Of a stretch of DNA of 64,000 bases, positions 9,304 through 18,117 are shown in pieces (the first letter of the stretch is position 1; each line of letters begins with the position of its first letter). The position numbers and the translations under genes are program-made. The notes beneath the pieces were generated by a model, which saw nothing but the letters and a program-made list of their open reading frames with translations, made no database searches and was not told where the DNA came from. This DNA comes from Plantactinospora sp. BC1 (GTDB lineage: Bacteria > Actinomycetota > Actinomycetes > Mycobacteriales > Micromonosporaceae), in assembly GCF_003030345.1 (NCBI RefSeq), contig NZ_CP028158.1, forward strand, positions 6,262,001 to 6,326,000, given 5' to 3'.

Positions 9304-10503
9304 GTGCACCCCACCACCGTGATCCGGCGGCTCGAAGCCGACGACCTGGCCGCAGCGGGTGAACTGGGCCGGCTGGCCTTCGGCGGCGGCCCGCCCACCG
9401 CGCCGCCACCCCGGGATCCCCCGCCCGGCCGCACCGGCTACGGCGCCTTCGACCCGGACGGCCGGTTCGTCGGCAAGGCCGTCGACCTGCACCACGAGCA
9501 GTGGTGGGCCGGCCGCCGGGTGCCGGCCGCCGACGTCGCCGGAGTCGCGGTACTGCCCGAGGCGCGCGGCCGGGGCGTGGCACTGGCGCTGCTCCGCGAG
9601 CTGCTCCGGGGCGCCCGGGAGCGGGGCGCCGCGATCAGCGCCCTCTATCCCACGGTGACCGGGCCGTACCGGCGGGCCGGCTGGGAGGTGACCGGCGCGC
9701 TGCGCGCCGTCGACCTGCCGACCGTGGCGCTGCCCCGGCACCGGCCGGCGGCCGGGCTGACGGTCCGGCCCGGCGGTCCCGCCGATCTCGACGCCGCCAC
9801 CGACCTCTACGAGCGGATCGCCCGGCACCGCTGCGGCCTGCTCACCCGCCGGGGCGGCGCCTTTCACCGGGACGGGGCCCCGACGGCGCTGCCGGACGGG
9901 GTGGACGGGCTCACCCTGGTCGAGCAGGACGGCCGGCTGGTCGGGTACGCGAGCTGGCAGCGCGGTCGGGGTTACGACCGGCAGGCCGTACTGACCGTCG
10001 AGGAGGTGCTGGCCACCACCCCGGAGGCGGCCCGGGAGCTGGTCGGGGTATTGGCCAGCTGGCAGAGCGTCACCCCGACCGTCCGGCTCTGGCCGCTCGG
10101 CTCCGACGCGATCGCCGCAGAGCTGCCGCTGGAACAGGCCCGGGAGCACGAACAGCGGATCTGGATGCACCGACCGGTCGACGTGGTCCGGGCGGTACGC
10201 GGTCGGGGCTGGCCGGCACACGTCCGAGGTCGGGTCGACTTCGCGGTGACCGACGAGATCGCACCGTGGAACACCGGCGCCTGGCGGCTGGAGGTGGACG
10301 GCGGCGATGCCGAACTGCACCGGATCACCGACGAACCGGCGGCCCGGCTCTCGGTACGCGGTTTCGCGCTGCTCTACACCGGCGCCGCCGACGGGTACGC
10401 GGTCGCCGAGGCCGGCCTGCTGCACTGCCCCGCCGGCACCGACCCGGGCGCGCTCGACCTGCTCGGCGCCGGTCCCCGGGCGGAACTGCTCGACTATTTC
10501 TGA
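9304..10503 (+). CDS. GNAT N-acetyltransferase, Eis-like
   Basis: 399-residue acetyltransferase of the Eis architecture: an N-terminal GNAT domain with the acetyl-CoA loop VLPEARGRGVALALL (about residues 81-95), a second GNAT-like domain and a C-terminal sterol-carrier-like domain. The protein ends in Phe, as in Mycobacterium Eis, where the terminal carboxylate takes part in catalysis. Eis enzymes acetylate amines at several positions and can modify aminoglycosides or proteins; the natural substrate here is unknown. It starts at GTG 9304. Confidence 0.88.
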   Translation: MHPTTVIRRLEADDLAAAGELGRLAFGGGPPTAPPPRDPPPGRTGYGAFDPDGRFVGKAVDLHHEQWWAGRRVPAADVAGVAVLPEARGRGVALALLRELLRGARERGAAISALYPTVTGPYRRAGWEVTGALRAVDLPTVALPRHRPAAGLTVRPGGPADLDAATDLYERIARHRCGLLTRRGGAFHRDGAPTALPDGVDGLTLVEQDGRLVGYASWQRGRGYDRQAVLTVEEVLATTPEAARELVGVLASWQSVTPTVRLWPLGSDAIAAELPLEQAREHEQRIWMHRPVDVVRAVRGRGWPAHVRGRVDFAVTDEIAPWNTGAWRLEVDGGDAELHRITDEPAARLSVRGFALLYTGAADGYAVAEAGLLHCPAGTDPGALDLLGAGPRAELLDYF

Positions 10504-10657
10504 CGGTCGACTATCTCTGATCCGGAAGTCAGCTCGCGCCCGGACCGGCCGGGGCCGGCTCGCGTCCTCACCGGCCTGCACCAGGAGCCGGGCGTGGGAA
10601 CCATCGGCTACCACACCGCCGCATGGTGGCACAGCCGGGAGACGAGCGGTGGGGCGG

Positions 10658-11131
10658 TCAGCTCGGGCCCGAGCTGTCCAGCATCGCGAGCAGGCCCAGT
10701 CCACCGCAGCAGACGACGCCGATCACCGCGGAAGTGATCAGCAGGAGGGTGTAGTTCGACCACATGCCGAACTTCGTCACGTCCGTGCCCGCGCCGTCGT
10801 AGACCCGGTTGCGCCACCCTCCGAACCGGAACGACAACCGGTGCCCGGTGCCCGGCTGCACCACCACCCTCGTGGTCATCGCCGGGACTCCCAGCAGGTC
10901 GGTGAACCGGACGTCGTGCTCACCGGCCGGTACCGGGATGTGGAAGGTGCCCTCGGCCATGCCGGGGACGTCGCGCCCGTCGATCTTCAACCTGTAGCTG
11001 CTCGGCGCGGAGACCAGATAGGGGCCCCGGTTGGCCGAGATAACCAGCGCACCCCACCCCGGCGGCAGCGGCACCGGGTACGGGCTGGCGGCCAGCGTCA
11101 TGCCGGGCGGCGGAGTCGGCGGGTAGGACAC
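10658..11131 (-). CDS. Small hypothetical membrane protein
   Basis: 157 residues. A Pro-rich N-terminus (SYPPTPPPGM) is followed by a soluble beta-rich region, about residues 25-115, and one C-terminal transmembrane helix (YTLLLITSAVIGVVCCGGLG) ending a few residues before the stop. The pattern suggests a tail-anchored protein with a cytoplasmic domain. No known function is recognised. The GTG at 11131 has an AGGA nine bases upstream; an internal ATG ten codons on is a possible alternative. It lies 32 bases downstream of the GH42 gene on the same strand but has no obvious link to sugar metabolism. Confidence 0.7.
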   Translation of the reverse strand: MSYPPTPPPGMTLAASPYPVPLPPGWGALVISANRGPYLVSAPSSYRLKIDGRDVPGMAEGTFHIPVPAGEHDVRFTDLLGVPAMTTRVVVQPGTGHRLSFRFGGWRNRVYDGAGTDVTKFGMWSNYTLLLITSAVIGVVCCGGLGLLAMLDSSGPS

Positions 11132-11163
11132 CGGAGCATCCTGGCACAGCCGGCGATCCGCGG

Positions 11164-13239
11164 TCAGCCCTGCCCAACGGCATGCTCGACAGCGGTTTCC
11201 CGGAGCACCGCGCAGCCGCCGGCCGGCAGCCGCACCGGGTCGACGTACTCGCCGCTGAGCAGGTCCAATCCGGACACCTCGACGGTCTGCGCCGCGTCGG
11301 TGTGGTTGAGCAGGAACAGCCAGCTCGTCCCGGCGGCGCAGCGGCGGACCGCCTCCACCCCGGCCGGCGCGACCGGGCAGGTCGGTTCCGCACCGGCCGC
11401 CGCCGCCACCCGGGCCAGCAGGTCGCGGTACGGGTCGTCGTCGAGCCGGGTGGAGAGATACCAGGCCACCCCGTCGCCGTACCCGTGCCGGGTCAGCGCC
11501 GGCTGGCCGTCGAGTGCTCCGCCGAGGTAGCTGACCGACGGCGTCGCACCGGTCAGGCGTACCGTCTCGGCCCAGAGCCGGCCGGTGCCGCCGTCCGAGA
11601 GCGGCAGCCGGGTGGCCGGGTCGAGCGGATGGAACTCCTCCACCCGGATCCCGAGCAGGTCGCGCAGCGCTCCCGGATAGCCGCCGACCCGGACCCGGGC
11701 GTGTTCGTCGGCGATCCCGCTGAAGTAGCTGACCAGCAGGTGACCGCCGGCCGCCACGTAGTCGCGGATCCGCGAGGCGTACCGGTCGGAGACCAGGTAG
11801 AGCGCCGGAAGCACCAGCAGGGCGTACCCGAAGAGGTCGTCGCCGTCGGTGACGAAGTCGCTCGGAACGCCGGCCCGGAACAGCGCCCGGTGCGCCGCCG
11901 CCACCTCGGCGGCGTAGTCGAGCTGCGCCGAGGGGAGCATGGTGGCCTGCAACGCCCACCAGCTGGCGGCGTCCCAGGCGATCGCCACCGGCGCCCGTAC
12001 CGTTCCGGCGTCCACTTCGGAGATCCGGTCGAGCAGCGCGCCGAGCGAGACCGCCTCGCGGAACGCCCGGCTGTCCGGGCCGGCGTGCGGGACGAGTGCG
12101 GAGTGGAAGACCTCCGCGCCGCCCCGGGAGGCCCGCCACTGGAAGAACATCGCCCCCCGGGACCCCCGGGCGACGTGCGCCAGGCTGTGCCGGGTCATCC
12201 GCCCCGGCTCCTTGGCGTGCATCCGGCCGGGGGTGAGGATCAGGTTCGGCGCGCTCTCCATCAGCAGCCAGGCCGGACCGCCGGGCGGGTTCCGGCCCTC
12301 CGGCGGGCCGGCGGCGCTCCGACCGGCCCGGCCGGTCCGCTGCCCGTGCCGGGCCCAGGACCGGGCCAGGTCGGCGGCGAACGCGGTCTGCTCCTCGGCG
12401 CCCGGCCCGACCTCGGCCGGATAGTGGTCGATCGCCACCAGGTCCACCTCGGCGGACCACCGGGCATGGTCCACCGGTACCCAGCCGCCGAGGACGTAGT
12501 TGGTGGTCACCGGTACGTCCGGGGTGGCGGCCCGGAGCAGGTCCCGCTGCTCGACGTACGCCGCCAGCAGCTCGTCGGAGACGAACCGGCGGAAGTCCAG
12601 CAGCTGGCTCGGGTTGCCCAGGTATTGCGTGGCCCGGGGCGGCCGGATCTGTTCCCAGCCCGAGTAGTGCTGGCTCCAGAAGCTGCCGGTCCACGCCTCG
12701 TTCAGTCGGTCGAGGTCACCGTAGCGGGCCCGCAGCCAGGCCCGGAACGCGACGGCGACGTGCTCGCAGTGGCAGGTGGTGCCGTACTCGTTGTGCACGT
12801 GCCAGAGCGCCAGCGCCGGATGGTCCCGGTAGCGGTCGGCGAGCGCGGCGGCGATCTCCCGGGCCGCCGCCCGGTACGCCGGGGCGCTGGCGCAGTAGGT
12901 GTCCCGGCTGCCGTGGCTGAGCCGTACCCCGTCGGCGGTGACCGGCAGCGCGTCCGGGTGCCGGAGCGAGAACCACGGCGGCGGGGAGGCGGTCGGGGTG
13001 GCCAGCGCCACCCGGATGCCGCCGTCGTGCAGCAGGTCGAGCACCCGGTCGAGCCAGTCGAAGTCGTACCGGCCGGGCTGTGGTTCGAGTCGGGACCAGG
13101 CGAAGACCCCGACGGTGACCAGGTTGACCCGGGCCCGCCGCATCAGCTCGACGTCGGTGGCCCAGACCTCCGCCGGCCACTGCTCCGGGTTGTAGTCACC
13201 GCCGTAGCAGAGCCCGGTCAGACCCTTCGGCCAGCGCAC
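11164..13239 (-). CDS. Beta-galactosidase, GH42
   Basis: 691-residue cytoplasmic glycosidase removing terminal beta-galactose. The N-terminus GLCYGGDYNPEQWP is typical of GH42. The acid/base Glu is E151 in HVHNEYG and the nucleophile is E328 in WLLMESAPN, both conserved. The trimerisation/Rossmann-like domain follows, and a C-terminal beta domain ends the protein. There is no signal peptide. The GTG at 13239 has a GAGAGG ribosome binding site upstream. It is divergent from GH95 and shares the operator-like site at 13284-13310. In this setting it probably removes galactose from xyloglucan oligosaccharides after defucosylation. Confidence 0.93.
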   Translation of the reverse strand: MRWPKGLTGLCYGGDYNPEQWPAEVWATDVELMRRARVNLVTVGVFAWSRLEPQPGRYDFDWLDRVLDLLHDGGIRVALATPTASPPPWFSLRHPDALPVTADGVRLSHGSRDTYCASAPAYRAAAREIAAALADRYRDHPALALWHVHNEYGTTCHCEHVAVAFRAWLRARYGDLDRLNEAWTGSFWSQHYSGWEQIRPPRATQYLGNPSQLLDFRRFVSDELLAAYVEQRDLLRAATPDVPVTTNYVLGGWVPVDHARWSAEVDLVAIDHYPAEVGPGAEEQTAFAADLARSWARHGQRTGRAGRSAAGPPEGRNPPGGPAWLLMESAPNLILTPGRMHAKEPGRMTRHSLAHVARGSRGAMFFQWRASRGGAEVFHSALVPHAGPDSRAFREAVSLGALLDRISEVDAGTVRAPVAIAWDAASWWALQATMLPSAQLDYAAEVAAAHRALFRAGVPSDFVTDGDDLFGYALLVLPALYLVSDRYASRIRDYVAAGGHLLVSYFSGIADEHARVRVGGYPGALRDLLGIRVEEFHPLDPATRLPLSDGGTGRLWAETVRLTGATPSVSYLGGALDGQPALTRHGYGDGVAWYLSTRLDDDPYRDLLARVAAAAGAEPTCPVAPAGVEAVRRCAAGTSWLFLLNHTDAAQTVEVSGLDLLSGEYVDPVRLPAGGCAVLRETAVEHAVGQG

Positions 13240-13283
13240 CCCGCCCCGCCTCTCCCGGCACACCCGCAACCGTCGCCGTTGAC

Positions 13284-13310
13284 CTTTGTTTGGGCTCCCG
13301 CCAAAGTAGG
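13284..13310. promoter_or_regulatory. ROK operator-like site A with GH95 promoter
   Basis: A 27-bp element matching the pattern TTTGTT-N2-G-N4-C-N5-AA-N-TA seen again at 15615 and 24151. It overlaps a promoter for GH95: TTGACC (13279-13284), 17 bases, CAAAGT (13302-13307), then seven bases to the GTG at 13315. Repressor bound here would shut GH95 and probably the divergent GH42. Confidence 0.65.
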
Positions 13311-13314
13311 CGGG

Positions 13315-15612
13315 GTGCATCCCCCTGTCAACGGCCTCGTCTCGACCAGCCGGACCGACGACTGGGAGGCGGCGCTGGTCAGCGGCAACGGCCGGCAGGG
13401 CGCGCTCTGCTACGGCGGGCCGGACGCCGTCCGGATCACCGTCTCGCACGAACGGCTCTTCCTGCCGCTGACCCCGCCGCTGGACCCGCCGCCGACCGCG
13501 CGGATCCTCGCCGAACTGCGGGCGCTGCTCACCGCGGGCGAACACCGGCGGGCCGCCGAGCGGGTGGCGGAGTTCGCCGCCGCGCACGATCCCGGGTACG
13601 CCGAGACCCGCTGGGTCGACCCGCTGGTCGGCGCGGCCACCCTCACCTGCACACCGGTCCCGGTCGACGCGGCGGGCGCGCGGTCGGGCAGCGCTGGGCC
13701 GGCGACCGGCTACCGGCGGAGCACCGACTTCGACACCGGGGTGGTGCGGCAGTCCTGGCGGTCGGCCGACGGGCCGGTCGAGGTGGCCGCCTTCGTGTCC
13801 CGCCCGCACGACGCGCTGGTCGTCCGGCTGACCGGGCCGACCGGCTGGCGGAGCACGCTCGCCCCGATCGACGGGGACCCGCCGGTACCGGTGCAGCGGC
13901 GGATCGCCCCCGACGGGCTGGGCCTGCGGGTGGAGTTCCCGGCCGCCACCGGCCGGCAGGTGACCGGGTACACGGTCCGGTGCCGGATGGTCGACGACAC
14001 GCTCCTGCTGCTGCGGACCACCGTGGACGGCGTACCGTCGCCGGGGCCGGACCTGGCGGAGCTGCCGGCGGACTTCGACGCGCTGCTGGCCGCACACGTC
14101 GCGGTGCACGGTGAGCTGGTCGGCCGGGTCCGGCTGGACCTCGACGGGTCGCCGGCCGCCCGGACCGCCACCTCCGAGGAGCTGCTGCGACCGTTCCGGC
14201 CGGAGGGCTCCGACGGCTCCGACGGCCCGGCCGAGCCCGCCGCGCCGGTCGGCAACGCCCTGGTGGAACGGCTCTTCGCGGCCGGCCGGTACGCGATCGT
14301 CTCCGCCAGCGGCGACCTGCCGCCGACCCTGCTCGGCGTCTGGAGCGGCAGTTACCGGCCGGCCTGGAGCGGCGGCTACACGCTGAACGGCAACCTGCCG
14401 GCCGCGCTGGCCGCGCTGGCGGTCACCGGCACCCCGGAACTGGTCGTCCCGCTCTTCGACCTGCTCGACTCGGTCGCCGACGACCTGGCCGGGAACGCCC
14501 GGCGGCTCTACGGTGCCGGCGGCATCCTCACCCCGACCCACCTGACCGGTCACGGCCGGCAGAACCACTTCGGTCCGGTCTGGTGCCAGACGTTCTGGAC
14601 CGCCGGGGCGGCCTGGTTGGCCCGGTTCTATCACGACCACTGGTGCCACACCGGGGACCGGACGTTCCTGCGGGAGCGGGCGCTGCCGTTCCTGCGCCGG
14701 GCCGCCGAGTTCTACCTCGACTTCGTGACCATCGACCCGGACGGCCGGGCCCGGTTCGTGCCGTCGTACTCCCCGGAGAACGCCGCGGCGAACACCGGCG
14801 CGCAGGCCAGCCTGGACGCCACGATGGACGTCGCGGCCGTCGCCGACCTGCTGCGCAACCTGCTGGCCGCGACGGCGGTGCTGGGCGAGCCCGACCCGGC
14901 CGAGCCGCGCTGGCGGGCCCTGCTGGCGGCGCTGCCGCCGTACCGGATCGCGCCGACCGGGGAACTCGCCGAGTGGATCGCCCCGGGACTGGTCGACAAC
15001 CACGCGCACCGGCACGCCTCGCAGCTCTATCCGCTCTGGTACGAGATCGATCCGGCGTTCGCCGCCGATCCGGCGCTGCGCCGGGCCGCCGCGCTGGCGA
15101 TCCGCCGCCGGCTGGCCTGGTGGCAGGGGGCGGAGTCGGACGAGATGGGGTACGGGCTGGCGCAGCTCGGCCTGGCGGCGGCCCGGCTCGGGCTGGCCGA
15201 GGAGGCGTACCGGACGGTGCTGCTGATGGCCGGCCGGTACTGGCGACCGAATCTGGTCTCCACGCACAACCGGGATGCGATCTTCAACCTGGACCTCTGT
15301 GGCGGACTGCCGGCCGTGGTCGCCGCCATGCTGCTGCGCAGCACCCTCGGTCCCGGCGACGAGCCGGCGATGCCGTCGGTCCGGTTGGACCTGCTGCCGG
15401 CGCTGCCGTCGGCCTGGCCCCGGGGCAGCGTCTCCGGCCTGCTCGCCCGGGGCCCGGTGACGGTGGCCCGACTGGCCTGGACATCGACACAGGTCGAGGC
15501 GTTGCTGATCTCCCCGGTCGACCGGACGGTCACCGTCGAGCTGCCCGGCGCGGCGCCGGTCCGGATCGGGCTGACGGCCGGCCGGACGCATCGACTACGG
15601 TCGCGCCGTTGA
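13315..15612 (+). CDS. Alpha-L-fucosidase, GH95
   Basis: 765-residue inverting glycosidase that releases alpha-1,2-linked fucose, the linkage at the tip of fucosylated xyloglucan side chains. An N-terminal beta-domain (starts near NGLVSTSRTDDWEAALVSGNGRQGALCYGG) precedes an (alpha/alpha)6 barrel with the conserved N-x-N pair (TLNGNLPAA) and SYSPEN carrying the catalytic Glu region. No signal peptide, so cytoplasmic. The GTG at 13315 is supported by a promoter whose -10 lies seven bases upstream, implying a leaderless mRNA. GH31 follows after 99 bases with its own promoter. Confidence 0.92.
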   Translation: MHPPVNGLVSTSRTDDWEAALVSGNGRQGALCYGGPDAVRITVSHERLFLPLTPPLDPPPTARILAELRALLTAGEHRRAAERVAEFAAAHDPGYAETRWVDPLVGAATLTCTPVPVDAAGARSGSAGPATGYRRSTDFDTGVVRQSWRSADGPVEVAAFVSRPHDALVVRLTGPTGWRSTLAPIDGDPPVPVQRRIAPDGLGLRVEFPAATGRQVTGYTVRCRMVDDTLLLLRTTVDGVPSPGPDLAELPADFDALLAAHVAVHGELVGRVRLDLDGSPAARTATSEELLRPFRPEGSDGSDGPAEPAAPVGNALVERLFAAGRYAIVSASGDLPPTLLGVWSGSYRPAWSGGYTLNGNLPAALAALAVTGTPELVVPLFDLLDSVADDLAGNARRLYGAGGILTPTHLTGHGRQNHFGPVWCQTFWTAGAAWLARFYHDHWCHTGDRTFLRERALPFLRRAAEFYLDFVTIDPDGRARFVPSYSPENAAANTGAQASLDATMDVAAVADLLRNLLAATAVLGEPDPAEPRWRALLAALPPYRIAPTGELAEWIAPGLVDNHAHRHASQLYPLWYEIDPAFAADPALRRAAALAIRRRLAWWQGAESDEMGYGLAQLGLAAARLGLAEEAYRTVLLMAGRYWRPNLVSTHNRDAIFNLDLCGGLPAVVAAMLLRSTLGPGDEPAMPSVRLDLLPALPSAWPRGSVSGLLARGPVTVARLAWTSTQVEALLISPVDRTVTVELPGAAPVRIGLTAGRTHRLRSRR

Positions 15613-15614
15613 CA

Positions 15615-15641
15615 GTTTGTTGGGTTACCAAAGAAACTAAG
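15615..15641 (+). promoter_or_regulatory. ROK operator-like site B with GH31 promoter
   Basis: Second copy of the 27-bp element, 71 bases upstream of the GH31 start and just after the GH95 stop. It overlaps TTGACA (15610-15615), 17 bases, GAAACT (15633-15638). It matches site A at 16 of 27 positions and site C at 17 of 27 by eye. Confidence 0.68.
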
Positions 15642-15711
15642 GGGAGTCCATGCGCCGGCCGGCACCGTCGGCGGTGCGCGGGACCCGCGTCCCGGGAGCC
15701 GAGGAGACCGC

Positions 15712-18057
15712 ATGCCGTACCGCCCGCCCCTGGTGCCGCACGAGACGTTCGTCGCCGACCCGCCCGACCTGCCGGTCCGGGCCCCGGGCGAGCACGGGCT
15801 CTCCGCACTGCACCGGGCCGAGGTGCTGAGCACGGACGGCCAGGGCGTGACCCTCAAGGCGTCCACCTCGGACGGCGGCTCGCTCGCGGTCCGGATCACC
15901 GCCGCCGCCGAGGGCGTCATCCGGGTACGGCTGAGCGAGGACCCGCTCGCCCGGGGCCGGGCCAGCCGGGCGCTGCCCCTGGTGCACCCCCAGCCGCACC
16001 GGGCCGAGGTACGCGTCGACGGCGACCGGGTCCGGGTCGACGCCGGGGCGGTGGTCGCCGAGCTGAGCCTCGACCCGTGGCACCTGCGCTTCGTCGACCC
16101 GACCGGCGCGGTACTGGTCAGCCAGAGCCGGGGCGAGCAGGACATCAGCGGCCGGCTGCGCACCCTGCCGTTCGGCCGGTCGCTGGTCGACGGCGCGGTC
16201 GCCGCCTACCACGAAAGTTTCGTGACCCCCGGCGACGAACGGTTCGTCGGGCTCGGCGAGAAGTTCACCCCGCTGGACAAGCGCGGCCAGCGCGCCCTGA
16301 TGTGGAACTTCGACGCCTTCGGCAGCGAGTCGGACCGCTCGCACAAGAACGTCCCGCTCTACCTCTCCAACCGGGGCTACGGGGTGCTGGTCGACAGCGG
16401 CATGCCGGTCGAGTTCGACATCTGCCAGTCCACGCACAGTTGCGTGCAGATCCTGGTGCCGGACGACCTGATCGACTACTACGTGATCGCCGGACCCACC
16501 CCGACGCAGATCCTGGACCGCTACGACCGGCTGACCAGCCGGCCGGCGCTGCCGCCGAAGTGGGCGTTCGGCGCCTGGATCTCCTCCGGCTTCTTCCGGG
16601 ACAGCCAGCAGCGGGTGCTGGAGCGGGCCCGGAAGATCCGCGAGCGCGGCATCCCCTGCGACGTGCTGCACCTGGACTGCTACTGGCAGGTCGCCGGGGC
16701 CTGGTCCGACCTGCGCTGGGACGCCGAGCAGTTCCCCGACCCGGCCGGCATGCTGGCCGAGCTGGCCGGACAGGGCTTCAAGGTCAGCCTCTGGATGAAC
16801 CCGTACGTGATGACCGGCAGCCCGCTCTACGCCGAGGCGGCCGAGGCCGGCTACTTCCTGCGCCGGGCCGACGGCTCGGTCTACGTCGCCGACACCTGGC
16901 ACGGCAGCCACCCGGCCGGCGGGATCGTCGACTTCACCAACCCGGCCGCGGTCGACTGGTTCACCGGGCTGCTCCGGCCGCTGCTGGAGCAGGGCGCCAG
17001 CGTCTTCAAGACCGACTTCGCCGAGGGGGTCCCGGCGGACGCGGTGGCACAGAACGGGATGACCGGCGTCGAGCTGCACAACGTCTACTCGCTGCTCTTC
17101 AACGACGTGGTGGTCAAGGTGACCCGGGAGGTGGCCGGGCACGGCACGGTGTGGGCCCGCTCGTCGTACCTGGGTGGGCAGCGGCACTCGGCACAGTGGA
17201 GCGGCGACGTGAACGCGACGTACCCGGCGCTGGCGAGCACGTTGCGCGGCGGGCTGAGCCACGGACTCTCCGGGGTGCCGTTCTGGAGCCACGACAGCGG
17301 CGGTTTCCACGGCACGCCGACGCCGGACCTCTACGTACGCTGGGCGCAGTTCGGGGCGTTCTCCCCGCTGGTCCGGTTCCACGGCACCACCAGCCGGCTG
17401 CCCTGGGACTTCCCGGCCGAGGCGGAACGGCTCGCGGTCGAGGCGCTGCGGCTGCGCTACCGGCTGATGCCGTACCTCTACTCGGCGGCAGTCACCTCGG
17501 CCCGGACCGGTGCGCCGATGATGCGGGCCCTGCTGGTCGACTCCCCCGACGACCCGGCCGCCTGGACGGCCGAGCTGGAATACCGGCTCGGCCCGGACCT
17601 GCTGGTGGCGCCGATGACCACTCCGGAGAACCGCCGGCACGTCTATCTGCCGGCCGGCGACTGGGTGGACTTCTGGACCGGCCAGGTGCACGCCGGTGGC
17701 CGGCACCTGCGGGTGCACCGGCCGCTGGACCAGGTCCCGCTCTTCGTCCGGTACGGCGCGCTGATCCCGGTGATGCCGCTGGCCGACCGGGTCGGCGACG
17801 GGGCCTTCTCCGACGTCACCGTGCTGAGCTTCGGCGCCACCGACGGCAGCACGGTGGTGCACGACATCGACGGCGACACCACGATCCGGGCGAGCCGGTC
17901 GGGCGACGAGTTCCGGGTGGAGGCCGACGGGCCGCTGCGGGTCAGCGGCGTCGCCCTCGCCCCGGTCGAGGGTGCCCGGCTGCCCGGGCGGCTGCTGCTG
18001 GGCGGTACCGCGACGAGCGCGGTGCCGCTGGACGGACTACCCACCGTGCGGGGTTGA
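15712..18057 (+). CDS. Alpha-xylosidase, GH31 (YicI-like)
   Basis: 781-residue cytoplasmic GH31 enzyme expected to remove alpha-1,6-xylose from xyloglucan oligosaccharides. The catalytic nucleophile is D435 in FKTDFAEG, matching the KTDFGE motif of E. coli YicI. Also seen are an N-terminal beta-sandwich, the WMNPYV and SHDSGGF substrate-site motifs and C-terminal beta domains. Length is close to YicI (772). ATG 15712 has GAGGAG upstream. It follows GH95 on the same strand and has its own operator-like site B. Confidence 0.92.
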   Translation: MPYRPPLVPHETFVADPPDLPVRAPGEHGLSALHRAEVLSTDGQGVTLKASTSDGGSLAVRITAAAEGVIRVRLSEDPLARGRASRALPLVHPQPHRAEVRVDGDRVRVDAGAVVAELSLDPWHLRFVDPTGAVLVSQSRGEQDISGRLRTLPFGRSLVDGAVAAYHESFVTPGDERFVGLGEKFTPLDKRGQRALMWNFDAFGSESDRSHKNVPLYLSNRGYGVLVDSGMPVEFDICQSTHSCVQILVPDDLIDYYVIAGPTPTQILDRYDRLTSRPALPPKWAFGAWISSGFFRDSQQRVLERARKIRERGIPCDVLHLDCYWQVAGAWSDLRWDAEQFPDPAGMLAELAGQGFKVSLWMNPYVMTGSPLYAEAAEAGYFLRRADGSVYVADTWHGSHPAGGIVDFTNPAAVDWFTGLLRPLLEQGASVFKTDFAEGVPADAVAQNGMTGVELHNVYSLLFNDVVVKVTREVAGHGTVWARSSYLGGQRHSAQWSGDVNATYPALASTLRGGLSHGLSGVPFWSHDSGGFHGTPTPDLYVRWAQFGAFSPLVRFHGTTSRLPWDFPAEAERLAVEALRLRYRLMPYLYSAAVTSARTGAPMMRALLVDSPDDPAAWTAELEYRLGPDLLVAPMTTPENRRHVYLPAGDWVDFWTGQVHAGGRHLRVHRPLDQVPLFVRYGALIPVMPLADRVGDGAFSDVTVLSFGATDGSTVVHDIDGDTTIRASRSGDEFRVEADGPLRVSGVALAPVEGARLPGRLLLGGTATSAVPLDGLPTVRG

Positions 18058-18103
18058 AGGTCGGGGCGGGGTGCCCAGGTGGGGGGCGCCCCGTCCCCCT
18101 TCA
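18055..18103. terminator. Terminator between convergent GH31 and MFS genes
   Basis: TGAAGG (18055-18060) pairs with CCTTCA (18098-18103), and the G-rich run that follows (18063-18070) can pair with CCCCGTCCCC (18089-18098) allowing a G-U pair. It spans the GH31 stop and the gap before the opposing MFS stop at 18118. Confidence 0.5.
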
Positions 18104-18117
18104 GGTGAGCGTCGAGG

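Noticed and set aside
10504-10657. Terminator between acetyltransferase and small membrane protein genes
   Set aside because: Only a short CCGGCC/GGCCGG pair with a 2-base loop and scattered direct repeats could be found; too weak to list.
11182-13314. Very long opposite-strand and upstream extensions of the GH95 frame (and the mirror extension of the GH42 frame)
   Set aside because: High GC keeps antisense frames open. Only the parts from 13315 and from 13239 show family motifs, start sites and a promoter; the rest is Arg/Pro/Gly-rich and featureless.
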